From Flavobacterium limnosediminis JC2902 (GTDB lineage Bacteria; Bacteroidota; Bacteroidia; Flavobacteriales; Flavobacteriaceae), in assembly GCF_000498535.1 (NCBI RefSeq), contig NZ_AVGG01000011.1, positions 62,001 to 126,000 of the forward strand: a stretch of DNA of 64,000 bases, read 5' to 3'. Position numbers and translations under genes: made by a program. Each line of letters opens with the position of its first letter. The stretch's first letter is position 1. The notes beneath the pieces were generated by a model. It had not been told where the DNA came from, made no database searches, and saw only the letters and a program-made list of their open reading frames with translations. Below, piece by piece: positions 43,847 through 56,804 of the stretch.

Positions 43847-46468
43847 CTATCTTTTAACAACCTTCACTGTTTTAACAGCATTATCGGAAGTGATTACCAC
43901 AAAATAAGCTCCAACTGCAAATTCCGACATTGGAATTGACGCAGTCATTGAATTTACCGATTTAGAAATCACTTTGCGCCCTTCAATGTTATACATTTCA
44001 ATAGCAGTCATGAACTGAGAATTTTCAATCTGCAAAACATCGTTAACCGGGTTTGGATAAACTTTCAGGCTTGACAAAGCAAAATCACTAACCCCCAACA
44101 CTGTAGTAAACTCATCTGCACCTATATCCGGAGTTGTTGCATTTCTCACATCACCATCATAATCATTCGTACAACCTACAATCGGAGTACCTCCTCCTTC
44201 GATGGGCGTAGCAACTGTAGTATCAATATGAAGAAACTGTGGATTGGAACCTGTAGTACTCGTAAAAGCAGGAAGTACAGAAACAGAAGCAACATCTCTT
44301 GTACTCACTCTTGCTTGATATACTGCAAGAGTTGCATCTGTATTTGTTCCGTCTGTAAAAATTGTACTTCCGTAGAATAAGTTATTATTAGAAGCGGAAG
44401 CATATGATGTAAGTGTCGTTGAAGACCTTCTGTAAGCAGCAGCCAAACCAGCTCCTGCAGCCGTTGATTCATTAGTAAAAATATTATTTCTGAAGTCAAC
44501 AGTAGTACCAGTCACAGCATAAACCGCACTTGAACCGAATAAGGCTCCAACACTGTTAGCATTTAAACGGACAGTATTATAGTAAACATTAGCAGTAGAG
44601 CCTCCCGAAATATAAATACCGTTTAACGGATTCGCCGCATTGGCGGACGGCGCAGTTAAATCTCCAATAATATTATTATAAATATTATTGGTAGTTCCTC
44701 CTGAAATACTGATACCGCTCACAGAAGGCGATGCTACTGAAGAACTTAATCCGTACACTTTATTTTTGTAAACATTGTTGGTCGTTCCTGCCGCTACACT
44801 AATACCATAGATGTTGGTTCCTCCTGAAAACGAACTTACAGTATTACCGGAAACTTCATTAAGAGTACCGCCAGCAGCCATTCTGATCCCATAAATTGAT
44901 CCTGCACCCGTATTTGGAAGAGAAAAATTAGTAAAACTATTATTTTGAAACGTTTTATTCCCAAGATTAGCTGTCTGATTATAAATACCATAAATCGATT
45001 GAGCAGCAGTTGACAAAGAGCTGAAATTACTAAGCACATTATTGGTGAATATCTCGTTTTGAGGAGAATTCGCCGAATAAATTCCAGAGACAGAAGCGGT
45101 ACTGGATGCACTCGTTGAACTTAAATTTGAAATCGTATTAGCATTAAATGTCACTGTTGTTGATGAAGCATAACTAATACCATATAAAATTCCGGCTCCG
45201 GTTCTGGAGATATTATTAATTGTATTATTACTGCAATTTAATGTTGTCGCTGAGCCCGCAAAAATAGGATGCATTATACCCGAAGTAGTATTCGTTACTA
45301 TATTTCTGACTGTATTCCCATTAACATTAATTGTATTGGAAGTTGCCGTTGTAAGATTATTAATGCCGTAAAATACATTTACAGATCCCCCTGCGGAAGA
45401 TGTCAATGAAATATCAGAAATCGTATTGTTATTTATATTGCATGTATTGACAGCACTTGGCGATGCATTCAAATAAATACCCTGAAAAACCCCTGGAGCA
45501 CCGCTTCCTGCTAATGTTAAAGTTCCGGTCCCCGCACTGTTTGCATACCCAATAATATTGCCGGTAATCTGCATATTATTACCATAAGCTACATTTGAGC
45601 AAAGGATACCATACATGGTCATTGTTGATGCTCCCGTAAAAGTACGAGTCCCTGTCTGGTAAATTTTATTGTTCGATATCGTCCAATCCGAATTCCCTGT
45701 TGTCGCATAAATAGCAGCACAACCTAAACTACTCGGGGTTAAGAAAAAATCATATAAATTACAATTAGTGATAGTTATACCACTATTCCCAATTGCAGCA
45801 TTTGTAGTCATACCTCTTCCATAAATTAATTTAGAAGGAAGGGTTGATCCGGCAGGACCAATGTTACAATTTGAAATGGTATTATCGTCATTTCCGGTTG
45901 TTGTTCCGTCACTAAACCATACCACACCTCCAAGATTGGTATGAACCATTGAACATGAACCCAACACAGTACAATTTGTTATGATATTGTTAGTTGCATC
46001 CGCCAAAAATTTAATAGTAGAAGTCCCATCAGTATTAGATGTACTTGTATTCGTAATTGTCAATCCGTTCCCTCCCGTATTTAAACCGTTTATGGTAACA
46101 TTATCTGCACCGTTAAATCGAATTAACTCGGAGGCCAAGGAGCCTGAAACAGTCCATGAACCTCCACTCGGACTGATTGTCACTGATGTCCAGTTTCCCG
46201 CACCAATATTTACGATAGCACTTTCTGTAGTATTACCAGATACGGCAATATTAATATTGGCTCCTGTTTGTGATGTTCCTATTGCTGTAAAAGCAGCCCC
46301 CAGAGTAGCATAAGACCCATTTCCGGTTACCGCGCCGGTCACCGCAACCTGACCTTGTACATTAAAAACAACAAAATACGTAAACAAAAGTAAAGCCACC
46401 TTCATTTGTAATTCCGTCTTAAGACCGGAAAGCAATTCCGGACAAAATGCAATGTAATTTTTCTTCAT
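43847..46468 (-). CDS. T9SS-secreted right-handed beta-helix protein (DIGADEF family), paralogue C
   Basis: An 873-residue paralogue of the products at 33333 and 36251. It starts MKKNYIAFCPELLSGLKTEL, then a hydrophobic core and cleavage at VQGQ (about residue 40). It shares the first strand block VTGNGSYATLGAAFTAIGTS almost word for word with its neighbours. Beta-helix rungs fill residues ~90-740 (GNTVRNIVTNTT, NNTINNISRTG, NKVYGLSSS). DIGADEFTTVLGVSDFALSS joins directly to the T9SS type A domain, which ends VKTVKVVKR. It is clearly a duplicate of the paralogue A type. Role is probably surface adhesion or secreted binding; no catalytic residues identified. Confidence 0.85.
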   Translation of the reverse strand: MKKNYIAFCPELLSGLKTELQMKVALLLFTYFVVFNVQGQVAVTGAVTGNGSYATLGAAFTAIGTSQTGANINIAVSGNTTESAIVNIGAGNWTSVTISPSGGSWTVSGSLASELIRFNGADNVTINGLNTGGNGLTITNTSTSNTDGTSTIKFLADATNNIITNCTVLGSCSMVHTNLGGVVWFSDGTTTGNDDNTISNCNIGPAGSTLPSKLIYGRGMTTNAAIGNSGITITNCNLYDFFLTPSSLGCAAIYATTGNSDWTISNNKIYQTGTRTFTGASTMTMYGILCSNVAYGNNMQITGNIIGYANSAGTGTLTLAGSGAPGVFQGIYLNASPSAVNTCNINNNTISDISLTSSAGGSVNVFYGINNLTTATSNTINVNGNTVRNIVTNTTSGIMHPIFAGSATTLNCSNNTINNISRTGAGILYGISYASSTTVTFNANTISNLSSTSASSTASVSGIYSANSPQNEIFTNNVLSNFSSLSTAAQSIYGIYNQTANLGNKTFQNNSFTNFSLPNTGAGSIYGIRMAAGGTLNEVSGNTVSSFSGGTNIYGISVAAGTTNNVYKNKVYGLSSSVASPSVSGISISGGTTNNIYNNIIGDLTAPSANAANPLNGIYISGGSTANVYYNTVRLNANSVGALFGSSAVYAVTGTTVDFRNNIFTNESTAAGAGLAAAYRRSSTTLTSYASASNNNLFYGSTIFTDGTNTDATLAVYQARVSTRDVASVSVLPAFTSTTGSNPQFLHIDTTVATPIEGGGTPIVGCTNDYDGDVRNATTPDIGADEFTTVLGVSDFALSSLKVYPNPVNDVLQIENSQFMTAIEMYNIEGRKVISKSVNSMTASIPMSEFAVGAYFVVITSDNAVKTVKVVKR

Positions 46469-46496
46469 AAACTATTTATTTTTAAATCCTAAATAG

Positions 46497-46583
46497 CGAA
46501 TCTACAGAGAATTAACATTGTGCGGAAATTTATTTCCCAAAAAATGAATTTTACATCCCCAATATAACAATGTTTTCAAAAAA
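46497..46583 (-). promoter_or_regulatory. Shared upstream block of beta-helix paralogues, copy C
   Basis: Third copy of the block at 35968 and 43576. The -7-like box is TAGATTCG (46504-46497), 29 bases before the ATG. CATTGT/ACAATG inverted repeats are kept. The rest of the gap to 46750 is A/T-rich, with a long A run near 46729-46741 and no gene. Confidence 0.65.
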
Positions 46584-46750
46584 ATACATTTTAAGCCAAA
46601 AAAAATAGTTTTTTGATAAGAAAATAACGAACAGAAACGAAATCCAATTAAAAAAACAACAGTACGTTAAGAATTAAACATTAAAAAACAAACCCTATCT
46701 ATTACTATCCATTTAACTGGTAATTTCCAAAAAAAAAAAAATACAATCTA

Positions 46751-47791
46751 TTAACAGAAAGCCAAAATCCCTTTCAGTAAATTAATCTGATTCACCGTTC
46801 GGTATAAATTCTGATTTTCATAGGAGATGTAAAAATAAGTATCGCCGTTTAGGTAGTCGGTCAAAAACCGGACGGCCTGAATGTACACCACCACTTTGGC
46901 AGCATAATCCAGATTTTCCTTTTCAACAGGTTCCAAAACTGTTTCCAGAGAGAATAAAAAACCTTTCTTGGTTGCCATAAAGAGTTCCGGATCGAAAGTT
47001 TCATTGGTTGAAATTTCATCTTCGTTGGCCGTATTGGTGTACGACCGAATCATATCGCCAAAATCATAAAGCAACGTCCCTTCCATAACCGTATCCAAAT
47101 CGATAACCGCAATGGCTTCGTTTGTATCCTGGTGAAAGAGCACATTACTGATTTTCGGATCGGCGTGAATGATGCGTTTGGGAAGCTGATTGTTTGTCTG
47201 CAGTTCAATCCACTTATCTGGCAATCCGATATGTTCGTTTATAAATTGTATAGCTGATTCTGCATTTAATTTTCGTTCTTCGGTGGCAGTTTCCAATGCG
47301 CTTTTATAATCGGTAATTCGTTTTTCAAAATTGATGAAATCCGGAAGTACTACCTGAAGTTGAATCACATAACCATTACTGTTCATCGTCTTATAAAACT
47401 TACTGAAAGCTTTCGCAGCTTCAAAAGCGATTATCGGACTTGTGGCTTTGGATAAGGTAATACTGTTTTCTATATAGGTGAACATTCTCCAGGGATTTCC
47501 GTCCTCATCATAAAAAATCGGAGCACCCTCTTTTGTTGCAATAACCGAGCTCACCTCCAGTGGATAATCCGATTGCTGCAAAACAGCAACCGCACTACTT
47601 GTATTATGAACCAAGGCACTCACATCCTTAAAAACCGTCGTATTTATTTTTTGAAGAATGCAGTTTTGGCTGGTATTCCTATTTGTAATCAGATAAGTCG
47701 CATTGATTAATCCGACTTCAATTACGGCAACATCAATATCCGCTACAGGTATCGAAAGAAATTGGGCTGCTATTTGCTGAAACTTTTCCAT
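46751..47791 (-). CDS. Sugar kinase of the aminoglycoside-phosphotransferase fold (N-acetylhexosamine 1-kinase-like)
   Basis: A cytoplasmic kinase of 346 residues from MEKFQQIAAQFLSIPVADID; the ATG is 2 bases after the stop codon of the nucleotidyltransferase gene, whereas the ATG at 47833 would overlap it by 41 bases. The catalytic loop HADPKISNVLF (HxDxxxxN) and metal-binding IDLDTVMEG are intact, and ILQKINTTVF holds the ATP-binding Lys. The architecture matches NahK-type anomeric kinases, which phosphorylate GlcNAc/GalNAc at C1. The neighbours (sugar-1-phosphate nucleotidyltransferase and GH109-like glycosidase) support that substrate class. Homoserine kinase or drug kinase readings are less consistent with this context. 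Confidence 0.8.
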   Translation of the reverse strand: MEKFQQIAAQFLSIPVADIDVAVIEVGLINATYLITNRNTSQNCILQKINTTVFKDVSALVHNTSSAVAVLQQSDYPLEVSSVIATKEGAPIFYDEDGNPWRMFTYIENSITLSKATSPIIAFEAAKAFSKFYKTMNSNGYVIQLQVVLPDFINFEKRITDYKSALETATEERKLNAESAIQFINEHIGLPDKWIELQTNNQLPKRIIHADPKISNVLFHQDTNEAIAVIDLDTVMEGTLLYDFGDMIRSYTNTANEDEISTNETFDPELFMATKKGFLFSLETVLEPVEKENLDYAAKVVVYIQAVRFLTDYLNGDTYFYISYENQNLYRTVNQINLLKGILAFC

Positions 47792-47792
47792 A

Positions 47793-50103
<2,311 letters not shown>

Positions 50104-50225
50104 TCAATTACTAAAGTAGTATTTTTAAAGGAATTATCTCAATTTCTAACCGATTAATTATAAGAAACCACTTGGGTATTCACATCTCAAAACATAATCT
50201 TTTCATCAAAAAACCTCAACAAAAT

Positions 50226-50254
50226 AAAAAGGGACTGTCCGAAAAGACAGCCCC
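50226..50254 (-). terminator. Terminator of the giant gene at 50282
   Basis: Minus strand GGGGCTGTC, 6-base loop, GACAGTCCC (one G-U pair), then TTTTT. Confidence 0.85.
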
Positions 50255-50281
50255 TTAGTATCACACAAAAAAAAACAATTC

Positions 50282-53200
50282 TTATTTCTTGATCACATTA
50301 ACAGTTTTGACAGCGTCATCAGAGGTAACTTTAATTAAATAAGTACCACCTGCCAAACCTGACATATCAACGGTAGTTGAAAGTTCATTTACTGTTTTAA
50401 CCATAACTTTTTGCCCGGTAATACTATAAATTTCAACATCTGAAATAGCTTGTCCATTTTCAATAGTCAAAACATCCGTAACAGGGTTTGGATATAATTT
50501 CAAGTTATTTAACGCGAAATCTTTCACCCCTAATGTCACGGTAACCGTAACCGCTAAAGAAGAAGCACTAGTACAACCTCCCACGGTTTGTGTTGCATAA
50601 TAAACAGAACCACTTGTCAATTGCGTACCTGCCACAAGTGCATTGGTTCCCGCCAAAGCATCAGCCGCTGAAGGATACCAGATAATATTTGAACCTGTCA
50701 CAACAATATCCTCAATCGTAGCATCCGTAGGAACTGGCACTGAAATTACCTGAGTTGCAGCACCTGCTGGAGCTCCTACCACATTTACCGTTACCGAAAC
50801 CGACAATCTCGGACTCTCACATCCTGAAATCGTTTGGGTAACGTAATAGCTTCCGGTTACCAAGGCATCTGTAGATAATAAAGCCGAACCTCCCGTTGGT
50901 CCTGCATACCATTGAAGAGCCGTACCTGTAGCCGCTAAATTCGCTACCGTTGCACTATTACAGAATACTTGTGAAGAAGCAGTTGGCACCGCTGTTTGAT
51001 TCACAACAATCGAACCGGAAGCTGTTGCTGTTCCGCAACCCACAGGAGTAACGGTATAGTTGAATGTCCCGGCAGCCGTTGGCGTCCCGCTGATAGTTAA
51101 AATCCCTGCCGCATAAGAACCCGTAACACCGGTAGGCAATCCCGATACAGTTGCATTTGATGCATTTCCTACCGCATAAGTAATTGCTGTGATCGCATTG
51201 TCAGCACATACTGTCTGAGCATCCGTACCAACAGCTGAACTTAAAGCAACAGTGCGATTTGCACTAACCGTAACCCCAACCACAGCCGAACTTGTACAAG
51301 TACTGGCAGTAGAAGAAGTTGCCGTATAACTATGCGCACCTACAGTATTCGATTTAAAATAAACCGTGGAAGCATTTGTTCCAGTATAGGCCACCGTTCC
51401 GGCAGCATCAGTATATAAATCCGTCAGCGGAGACCAAGTCATAACAGTAGGAACACTGCTTGACCAATCAAATGTTGTATTCAATCGATTTACACTTGTA
51501 GTAGCACTCGGATTTGAAGCTGCAAATGCATCAGAACTGGCAAATGTAGTCGAAGTTACCGCATAAACCGTTTTGTTATCCGCAGTGGCAGTATAATAGG
51601 TTTGGGCATTATTGGTCAAATCCAAACCGGTTTGTCTGACATCTACAATTACGTTAGACGTTCCATCCCAAACAAACGGAGTATTGAATACAATCGTATT
51701 AACACCTACACTATGGTTGTAAGTAGCTGTACTATACACCTGTACCAGACCTGTAGTAGTGAAACCTGTCAAAGTTGTCGCTGCCGTGTTTGCCATATAA
51801 ATTTTAAAACTACTCACATTAGCACCATCTCCAAGTGTTGAAATATTAAATTTGACGGAGTTGATATTACCTGCCTGCACCCCGGCAGCGGTTAACTCGG
51901 CAGCTGTGAATACCATTTGAGACCAATAATGCTCGAATCGGTTACAGAATGCTGTTGGCTGAGATGTTGCACCTGTTAACGTAGTAGCCGTACCGATTGC
52001 TGAACTTCCTGAAGACCCGATTGTACCTCCTGAAGCAACCAATGCTTGCACGACACCTTCACAAACTGTTACCGGTGAAGGCAAAACCGTCACTGCTGAT
52101 GGCACCGGATTTACGGTAACATTTACCGCTGCAGTGTTAACACATAAACTACCTGAACTTTGTGAAGCGGTTAAAGTATACGTTGTCGTGGCAGTCGGAC
52201 TGAAAATCCATCCCGAACCGGCATTACCCGTAACTCCTGTAGCAGGAGACCATACATAAGTATCATAATCGGCAGCTCCGGAAGAAATTGTAATTGCCGA
52301 TGATGAAGAACCATTACAAACAGCTGTTGCATTAGTACTCAGTGCAAATGTTGGAGCAGTATTTACCGTTGCCTGAACCGCAACTCTAGGTGATGAACAA
52401 GGCACCTGACCTCCAAACATTACATTAATCCTGTTTAAAGAAGTTGAGCCTGCAGTAGTTGATCCTGTATAACTGTTAACCCAAAGCACCTTATTATCAG
52501 ACGTTGTTGTATAATAGGTTTGAGAATTATTTACGGCATCTGCGCCATCATGGGTAACGTTAATAACAATATTGGAAACCCCGTCCCATACAAAAGGAGT
52601 TGAAAAATTGATTACCTGCCAGCCTGATGCTGTGTGTGTGTAGGTAGAAGGTCCGTACACCGTTGTATAAGAAGCTGTAGACAAGAATGCTGTACTTGCG
52701 AAAGACGATCCGGCAGTTGTCCCTATCTTAACAGTAAAGTTGGCGTTAGTTGGAGCATCACCCTGTGTTGAAATGTTATAGGCCATTGAAGTAATATCAC
52801 CAGCCCTTAAACCCGCTGCAGTTAACTCCGCTGCAGTATAAATAGTCTGACTCCAGTAATTCGGCCATCTGTTACAGAATGCTGTTGGCTGAGATGTTGC
52901 CCCTGTTAATGAGGTCCCCAGTCCAATTGTTACATTTCCTGCCACAGGAGTTTCAGCTGCAACATAATACGTTGCATTTGACGCAATGGAAGGAGTCGTA
53001 AAAGACGGACCTGTTCCAACCAAATTCCCTCCGGTCGCCGCATCATACCACGTAGCCGTTCCCGAAGAAGCCGCTGCTGCCAGATTCACCGTACCCGCGC
53101 CACATCTCGTTCCTGGAGTTGTTCCTGTAATATTGTTTGTAAATGTGATGTGAACAGGTGTAGATGTCCCGGAAACCGGTCCGGTCGAACACGTTACCAC

Positions 53201-56200
53201 ACATTGATAATATGTAGCCGATGCAGGTGAAGCAACATAAGTTGTATTGGTTGCTGTTGCGATGTCAGTGTATGATATTCCATCCGGGGAACTTTGCCAC
53301 TGATACGTTACTCCTGAACCTGAAGGAACCGTTGTGATACCTAAAGTCACTGAACCACCCGAACAAATTGTAGTACCTGAAGCCGTAGTAGCCCCTGGTG
53401 CCGGAGTTCCGGAACATGCATTGGAAACTGCATAAGCCAGATATCCCGTATAACTACCCGAAGCAACAGCTGCATTAGAAGTTGTGGTGTTTGGAGTACC
53501 TGCCGCATAAGTTGCAGTAGATCCGAAAGCATTTGTATAGATTCCTGCTGCACTTGGCGCCTGTACAGGAATATTCACAGCAGAAATTCCGGAATCACCA
53601 AGTCTAACATTGACATTTGTAACTGTCCCACTTAGCAAAGGTGCTTCCCATCTTTTAGCCGATAATGACGTAATGGATGCGTCTACCGATCCGGTATTTG
53701 TATCGAAAGCTTCTGCTTTCATAACAGATACAGCAGTAGTAGCCGGTGCTATCGAAACGGGATTGTAAGCCGTTTTACCTACCGGATATAAAATATAGTT
53801 TGTATTGGCATTCCCTGAAGCGATGGTTCTTGAGAACGGCCCTTTCACATAAGCCGTAGCAGAACCTCCCGAAAGTACTCCGGCAGCTGCCGTTGTTCCT
53901 AAAGTCAATAAATTAACATTGGAGGTAGTAACAAAGCCTTGAGTCAGCGTTAAAGTCCCGCTTACAGACAATGGCACATTTAAAGTGACACCCGAAACAT
54001 TGGAATTATTTACCACTAATGATGTCAGGTTTGCTGTTGGAGAAGCAGCTAAATTCTGAAATACTCCCGAACCTGAAATAGCTTGTGCGTTTGTACTTGC
54101 CGAAGCTGCCCCGTTTGTCCATCTGGCCATCTGGATGGTTCCCAAATTGGTAAGGGTTCCATTATTTACGACATTCCCTGCAACATATAGTGTTGAAGTT
54201 GAATTCGTTTCAAATACACCGGAAGCAATTGTCAAATCGCCTAAAACACCAAAGGCAGAAGTATATTTTACAAGTCTGTTTGTACCTGTATTTGCATCAA
54301 CAATCATATTCCCCAGCGAATAATAATATGATCCCGGGAACAGATAAGCATAGAAACCATTGGCGTGCCCTCCCGCAGTTGTTGAAACGCCATTTCCGAA
54401 TTTAACGGTGTGACTTGTACTCGCTGCATTTGCCGCACCCCCTTGGGATATTGACAATGCATAATCAGATGTTGACGCCCCGAAGTGAGGATCAACAATT
54501 GTTAAAGTTCCTCCGGTCCAATTTAAGTTAGCTACAGCAGATGCCGTTACACGTACCAACGGAGTTCCTGTGGTAACACTATTTGCCGTAGTCCCGTCAC
54601 TACCATCCACAATAATATTTCCTGAAGATTGATTAAAAGTTGATCCGCCATTGTTCATTAAATTTCCATTGATGTTCAATGTTCCGCCAGAAACGGTTAA
54701 AGTACCGTTATTGATTAGAAAGTTATTATTTAATGTACAACCTACTGTTAGGTCTCCCGAAGCATTAACCAAAGTACCTCCAGAACTAATCGTTACATTT
54801 TTCGCAACATTACCGGCAGAGTTGGAAGTCACCGTGGTTCCCGCAGCGACAGTTACCGGATCCGTACAAGTAGGAACCGTCCCTTTATTCCATGTTGAAG
54901 CCGTATTCCAATCTCCGGATACGATCGAAGAGAACGGAATATCTGCAATAATAGTAGCCAACGTATAAGATCCGGTCACTAAATCTGTCGGTGTCAACCC
55001 GATTCTGTGACCTCCGGGAGTAGTTGTCCCGGCTTCATGCGTTCCTACAAAAGTATCATCGGTTTTTATTACCCGTGTACTTGCCGTCATCAAAGCTCCT
55101 CCGAAAAGTCCGGGTGCCACCATTTGAATTTTAAAGGACGCCACACTTGTGGGAGTACCCGCCAATGCAGAAACCGTCCAAAAATCATTTGCTTTTGTAT
55201 CCAGGACTGTTGCTCCGTCTGTATAAGCCCCTGAGGTTGTTCCTGCGACGTTATTATATGCAACTCCCAATACTCCCGCCGCCGCCGTTGGGGTTACACG
55301 TTCAATCCAGGCAGAACGTCCCTGGCCGAAGGAATCTATAAAAGGATACCTGCTTGTGGCAGTAGTGGCATCAGCTCCCGAAGTAAACGAAGTACCGGTA
55401 CCGGTAGCCGTAAACCATCTTCCGAAAACGGTACCGGAAGTAAATCCACCTGCTGTATAACTTAATGTACCAGCAGAAGGAGATGCGTTACCCAAAACAA
55501 CGCTTGCACCTCCCGAAGTACTGACTCTTCCCGCTGTTAGCGTTAAAGTCCCACTAACCGATATGGAATTTGAAGGTTGTGTCGCGATATTAGCGGTCCC
55601 CGGTAATGTAACACCTCCCACAATAGGATTATTGATTGTCAAACTGGAGAAATTTGCAGTTGGAGTAGTCAAAGAGTTTACAAAAACACCAGTCCCTGAA
55701 ACGGTTTGACTGTTTGCAACTGTAAAAGCACTGTTCGTACCTAAAACCAATGCTGATGTTGAGGAAGACCCCTGAACCGTCATTGTCCCGTTATTGACAA
55801 TGTTACCACCAACAGCCAATAACCCGGAAGTATAGCTTTGTCTGAAATCACAATTTGCATTAATCGTCAGGTTTCCTTTGATATGACAACCATATGAAGT
55901 TGAATTGTTAATTGAGGCACTCAACCATCGTCCGGTCGTGTTACCGCCGTTCACAATTACGTTTTGAACTGGAGCATATCCTGAAGCATACGTTTCTAAA
56001 GAAAAACCATCATTATTCCCTGCTGTCGTGCTGGTCCCATCACCAAAAATAAATGTGTGAGTCCCGCTAAAATAATTTACAGAAGCCGCCAAACCAATAC
56101 TAACCGATCGATTGGTACCACTTCCTGTCGCATAAGTGTTGACATGCGGATCTATTACTGTAATTGACCCAGCCGTACAACTAGGTGTTCCTCCCGAAAT

Positions 56201-56779
56201 TGAGAAGAGGTGTGTTCCGGAAGCGACAGACCCTACAACAGTGTTGTTATTATTTCCGTCAACCGAAAACACCCCGCCGGATTGATTAAATGCCCCTGAA
56301 GACATTAAAAAATTTCCATTCAAAAGAACAGTTCCTGTTCCGGACAAATTAAAAGTCCCGCCATTTACCAAAAAGGTAGAGTTATTTGCCGAAGCAATAC
56401 TAACCGTAAGCATATTCGAAGACACCGTTAAACTACCTGATGTCAGGGTCAGTTTCCTTACTGAGGCATCACCTGTCAGCACCATTGCAGATGCATTCTG
56501 AATGATAAAATCGTCCGCATTACTTACAGAAGCCGGAGCAGTTCCAGTTCCGTCAGTTGCAGTTCCCCAACTATTCACATCGTTGAAATCCGTTGCCGAT
56601 GCTTTGGAATAATACGTTGTCTGGGCACTAACCTGCAAGCCGTACAACATCGTAAAGAAAAGCATGACCAACAAACCTAAAGGATTATTTCTCCTTTCAG
56701 ATCTGTTCTCATGCCATCCCCGTAATACAGTTGAAGCTCGATTGAACGAACTTCTTTTTAAATTGTAAAAATTCACCAT
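50282..56779 (-). CDS. Giant T9SS-secreted multidomain surface protein (about 2166 residues)
   Basis: Start chosen at the ATG at 56779 (MVNFYNLKRSSFNRASTVLR), because a TATATTTG promoter box lies between it and the next ATG at 56836. A very long signal peptide has its hydrophobic core at about 35-50 and cleaves after VSAQ. Then come two beta-strand-repeat modules, each opened by a DxNxxxTWxxG-type segment (NDVNSWGTATDGTGTAP; SGDWNTASTWNKGTVP). Ig-like units follow. Two copies of a ~150-residue module start at about 1290 and 1605 (TGATSQPTAFCNR...WSQ...FTAAELTAAG...FVWDG.SN). Next is a cadherin/Ig-like part with another TVANLAATGTALQWYAGPTG unit, and a T9SS type A tail (LKLYPNPVTDVLTIENG to VKTVNVIKK). 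The last ~200 residues resemble those of the 2431-residue protein. A role in adhesion or gliding is plausible. Confidence 0.86.
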   Translation of the reverse strand: MVNFYNLKRSSFNRASTVLRGWHENRSERRNNPLGLLVMLFFTMLYGLQVSAQTTYYSKASATDFNDVNSWGTATDGTGTAPASVSNADDFIIQNASAMVLTGDASVRKLTLTSGSLTVSSNMLTVSIASANNSTFLVNGGTFNLSGTGTVLLNGNFLMSSGAFNQSGGVFSVDGNNNNTVVGSVASGTHLFSISGGTPSCTAGSITVIDPHVNTYATGSGTNRSVSIGLAASVNYFSGTHTFIFGDGTSTTAGNNDGFSLETYASGYAPVQNVIVNGGNTTGRWLSASINNSTSYGCHIKGNLTINANCDFRQSYTSGLLAVGGNIVNNGTMTVQGSSSTSALVLGTNSAFTVANSQTVSGTGVFVNSLTTPTANFSSLTINNPIVGGVTLPGTANIATQPSNSISVSGTLTLTAGRVSTSGGASVVLGNASPSAGTLSYTAGGFTSGTVFGRWFTATGTGTSFTSGADATTATSRYPFIDSFGQGRSAWIERVTPTAAAGVLGVAYNNVAGTTSGAYTDGATVLDTKANDFWTVSALAGTPTSVASFKIQMVAPGLFGGALMTASTRVIKTDDTFVGTHEAGTTTPGGHRIGLTPTDLVTGSYTLATIIADIPFSSIVSGDWNTASTWNKGTVPTCTDPVTVAAGTTVTSNSAGNVAKNVTISSGGTLVNASGDLTVGCTLNNNFLINNGTLTVSGGTLNINGNLMNNGGSTFNQSSGNIIVDGSDGTTANSVTTGTPLVRVTASAVANLNWTGGTLTIVDPHFGASTSDYALSISQGGAANAASTSHTVKFGNGVSTTAGGHANGFYAYLFPGSYYYSLGNMIVDANTGTNRLVKYTSAFGVLGDLTIASGVFETNSTSTLYVAGNVVNNGTLTNLGTIQMARWTNGAASASTNAQAISGSGVFQNLAASPTANLTSLVVNNSNVSGVTLNVPLSVSGTLTLTQGFVTTSNVNLLTLGTTAAAGVLSGGSATAYVKGPFSRTIASGNANTNYILYPVGKTAYNPVSIAPATTAVSVMKAEAFDTNTGSVDASITSLSAKRWEAPLLSGTVTNVNVRLGDSGISAVNIPVQAPSAAGIYTNAFGSTATYAAGTPNTTTSNAAVASGSYTGYLAYAVSNACSGTPAPGATTASGTTICSGGSVTLGITTVPSGSGVTYQWQSSPDGISYTDIATATNTTYVASPASATYYQCVVTCSTGPVSGTSTPVHITFTNNITGTTPGTRCGAGTVNLAAAASSGTATWYDAATGGNLVGTGPSFTTPSIASNATYYVAAETPVAGNVTIGLGTSLTGATSQPTAFCNRWPNYWSQTIYTAAELTAAGLRAGDITSMAYNISTQGDAPTNANFTVKIGTTAGSSFASTAFLSTASYTTVYGPSTYTHTASGWQVINFSTPFVWDGVSNIVINVTHDGADAVNNSQTYYTTTSDNKVLWVNSYTGSTTAGSTSLNRINVMFGGQVPCSSPRVAVQATVNTAPTFALSTNATAVCNGSSSSAITISSGAADYDTYVWSPATGVTGNAGSGWIFSPTATTTYTLTASQSSGSLCVNTAAVNVTVNPVPSAVTVLPSPVTVCEGVVQALVASGGTIGSSGSSAIGTATTLTGATSQPTAFCNRFEHYWSQMVFTAAELTAAGVQAGNINSVKFNISTLGDGANVSSFKIYMANTAATTLTGFTTTGLVQVYSTATYNHSVGVNTIVFNTPFVWDGTSNVIVDVRQTGLDLTNNAQTYYTATADNKTVYAVTSTTFASSDAFAASNPSATTSVNRLNTTFDWSSSVPTVMTWSPLTDLYTDAAGTVAYTGTNASTVYFKSNTVGAHSYTATSSTASTCTSSAVVGVTVSANRTVALSSAVGTDAQTVCADNAITAITYAVGNASNATVSGLPTGVTGSYAAGILTISGTPTAAGTFNYTVTPVGCGTATASGSIVVNQTAVPTASSQVFCNSATVANLAATGTALQWYAGPTGGSALLSTDALVTGSYYVTQTISGCESPRLSVSVTVNVVGAPAGAATQVISVPVPTDATIEDIVVTGSNIIWYPSAADALAGTNALVAGTQLTSGSVYYATQTVGGCTSASSLAVTVTVTLGVKDFALNNLKLYPNPVTDVLTIENGQAISDVEIYSITGQKVMVKTVNELSTTVDMSGLAGGTYLIKVTSDDAVKTVNVIKK

Positions 56780-56804
56780 ATAATAGAAATTTGTTAATAA
56801 TTTC

